Part shown: piece by piece, positions 41,818-43,538 of the stretch
Numbering within the stretch: position 1 is the stretch's first letter
How the letters are laid out: every line of letters starts with the position of its first letter
Assembly (NCBI GenBank): GCA_947475655.1
Contig: CANJOB010000005.1
Location: 1-43,538 of the forward strand
DNA: 43,538 nucleotides
From: Caulobacterales bacterium
GTDB lineage: Bacteria > Pseudomonadota > Alphaproteobacteria > Caulobacterales > Caulobacteraceae
Direction of reading: 5' to 3'
The notes under the pieces: model-generated
Databases searched by the model: none
Seen by the model: only the letters and a program-made list of their open reading frames with translations
What the model was told of the DNA's origin: nothing
Program-made: the position numbers and the translations under genes

Positions 41818-43356
41818 TCAGAAACGCGCCGCCAGCCGCAGCACGAACTCGCGTCCCGGCGCCGAGGTGCCGTTGCCGCCGTTCTGGAAGCGCGGATCGG
41901 CCAGGCGCGGGTCCTTGTCTTCGGCGATGAACAGCGCGTGGTAGTTCTTGTCGAACAGGTTGCTGACCGTGGCCGAGAGCGTGAACTGCTCGTTGATCGC
42001 GTATTCGCCGCGCAGGTTGAAGACCCAGAACGGCGACTTGCGATGCACATAGGTGCCCACCGGCTCGCCCTGCGGGATCAGCAGGTTTTCCTCGGTGTCG
42101 TAGAACACCGGACCGCGCAGGATGCCGATCGCCTCCAGGGCCCACTTGTCGCGGGCGAGGCGGTTATTGAACGACGCCTCGTAGCGGTACATGCGCTGGA
42201 TGTTGTTGGTGCGCGCAGTGGCCGGGGCGCCCTTGTCGGCCATGTCGAAGTTGTAATAGCCGCCGGCGCGCAGGCTCCAGCCCCAGGCGCTCGCCGGGTT
42301 CATCAGGCCCATCAGATTGGTGTTGGTCTGCAGTTCGACGCCGCGGATGAACAGATCGGCCGGGTTGTTGATGTAGTCGCTGGTGTTGAGCGATGCCGGA
42401 GCGCGCGCCAGGGTGGTGATGCGGTTGGTGATGGTGTTCTGGAACAGGGCCAGGTCGGCGTCGAAGTTGGCCTGGGCGTAGATGGCGCCGACTTCGTACT
42501 GCTTGCTGGTCTCGGGTTTCAGGTTCGGATTGCCGAAGATGCGGCCGCCGCCCAGGGCGGTGAAGTCGGCGCCCAGCTGGGTCGCCGAGGGCACGCGGAA
42601 GCCGTTGGAGGCGCCGGCGCGGAAGGCCCACCCTTCCACCGGGCGGAAGGTGCCGCCGATTGACCAGGTGGTGGCGTCGTAGTCGACCGTCTTCTCCAGT
42701 TGCAGCGCCAGGTACTGCGTCGGGTCGAAGGCCAGTTCGCCCTCGGTGCGGCGCACGCCGCCGCGGATAGTGACCTTGTCGTCGAACAGGTTCTGGCTGT
42801 CCTCGATGTAGAAGGCGTAGTTGGTGTCGGTCTGGTTGTTATCCTGGGCGACGATCTGCGCGATCACCGGCTGACCGGCGACGGCCTGACGGAATCGCTT
42901 GCTGCGCAGCACCGAACGCTCGCCGTCAAAACCGCCGGCCAGGGTGTTGCCCTCGAACAGCTTGGCGGTCGGACGAATCTGGAAGCCGTTGATCCACTGG
43001 TGACGCACATTGTGGTCGGCGGCCGTGCCGGGGCCCGGGACCGCTCCGTTGCGCACGATTGGGGAGGCCTGCCACAGCTCGTCCACATCGGCGACGACAT
43101 AGCCGTGGGCCGACAGGGTGAAGCGGCCGTCGCTGGTCTTGGTGTCGAAGCGCAGGTCGGCCGAGCGGTTGTCGCGGTCGTCCTTGGCGATGGTGTTCGA
43201 GCCCGAGCCGCGGAAGCCGGCGTTGTAGACGCCGTCGCTGCGGCCTTCGAGGGAGATGCGGGTGTTCTCGCTCAGGTCCCAGCCGAGGCCGATGGTGGCG
43301 CCGTGGCGGGTGAAGGCGGTGTTCTTCATGACCGAGCTGTCCGCCGTCAGCACCAG
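41818..43356 (-). pseudogene. TonB-dependent receptor, 5' part cut off by IS element
   Basis: About 510 residues of a receptor beta-barrel are visible (SGSNTIAKDDRDNRSADLRF, the FRVPSATQLGADF barrel motif, NPNLKPETSKQYEVG, and the outer-membrane C-terminus REFVLRLAARF). The N-terminal signal, TonB box and plug domain are absent: the frame runs into IS sequence at about 43357 and begins only at an ATG formed by IS DNA (43401). The receptor is therefore probably non-functional unless the plug lies intact beyond the element and it excises. The downstream uptake genes may have lost their promoter too. Substrate unknown. Confidence 0.82.
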
Positions 43357-43538
43357 TGAGACAGATTCAGGGTTCCAGCTAACGGAGGGTTTTGGTCTCA
43401 TCGCAGTGACGTAGGAACGAAGATGAGATCAAAACCCTTGCCCTTGAAGACGACCCCCGGTGAGCGGGTGGTGAAGGATATCCGGCGCGCGACGCGGCGG
43501 CATTTCTCGGCGGAAGACAAGATCAGGATCGTGCTGGA
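43357..43538 (+). mobile_element. IS3-family insertion sequence, left end
   Basis: The element probably begins with TG at 43357 (TGAGACAGATTC), where homology to the receptor stops, and runs off the window. It contains the first codons of a transposase OrfA. The exact end and any target-site duplication cannot be fixed because the other end is outside. An imperfect 15-bp inverted repeat (43387-43401 and 43423-43437) spans the region before and over the OrfA start. Confidence 0.75.
43423..43538 (+). CDS. IS3-type transposase OrfA, partial
   Basis: The first 38 codons are visible. After a short lead (MRSKPLPLKTTPGER) comes VVKDIRRATRRHFSAEDK and then IRIVL, the typical beginning of the helix-turn-helix OrfA of one IS3 group. 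OrfA binds the IS ends and supports the OrfB integrase. The 3' part and OrfB lie beyond the window. Confidence 0.82.
   Translation, partial: MRSKPLPLKTTPGERVVKDIRRATRRHFSAEDKIRIVL

Overview
The window is high-GC, densely packed chromosomal DNA from an alphaproteobacterium, most likely Caulobacteraceae (Caulobacter/Phenylobacterium type). The strongest markers are a GcrA cell-cycle regulator (18328-18840), a SigF/NrsF pair with exact GTAACC-N16-CGAA promoters (32829-34134), a ROSE-type thermometer with an alphaproteobacterial sigma-32 promoter ahead of an Hsp20 gene, and argD-argF close to hslO. Genus is not proven. No tRNA, rRNA, CRISPR array or prophage was seen; the only mobile element is one IS end at the right edge.

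Layout. 1-7039 holds envelope-sugar and central metabolism: glmM (5' end missing), an ArsR/SRPBCC pair, UDP-glucose dehydrogenase, phosphomanno/glucomutase, a small membrane protein coupled to a KdsD-type isomerase, and gpmA. 7114-9792 holds two tandem paralogous pentapeptide-repeat genes. 9853-15646 holds heat-inducible hsp20, a lipoprotein-like methyltransferase, an SCP2 protein, an alpha/beta hydrolase, an inositol-phosphatase family enzyme, an XRE regulator, a lipid A-type acyltransferase and a CheY-like receiver. 15748-18840 holds an M23 peptidase, a DUF2093 protein, xseA and gcrA. 19005-24394 holds an ABC-2 permease, then argD-argF-FAD oxidase-hslO. 24497-27429 holds a dihaem cytochrome c, a membrane-anchored parvulin and a HupE/UreJ-like protein in tight order. 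27470-30859 holds a glycine-zipper lipoprotein, a SleB-like hydrolase and an acyl-CoA dehydrogenase.

30925-34134 is the most coherent system. A Met-rich periplasmic peptide, a membrane cytochrome b and a Tat-exported molybdopterin oxidoreductase (MrpX/YedZ1/YedY1-like) diverge from sigF-nrsF, and both sides carry an exact SigF promoter. The arrangement matches the hypochlorite-scavenging module known from Azospira, in which the peptide is oxidised as a sink and then re-reduced. 34198-38483 holds a small ORF, an HU protein, recQ, gltX and a small orphan protein.

38480-43401 (minus strand) is a chain of translationally coupled genes (DUF6152, an exported unknown, DUF3649, PepSY, DUF3325) downstream of a TonB-dependent receptor whose 5' part is cut off by an IS3-type element. 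Metal or siderophore uptake is the likely theme, and the receptor is probably inactive.

Two families of small dispersed palindromic repeats, two copies each, all sit between convergent genes. One copy encodes the C-terminus of a hydrolase; the other family shows compensatory stem changes.
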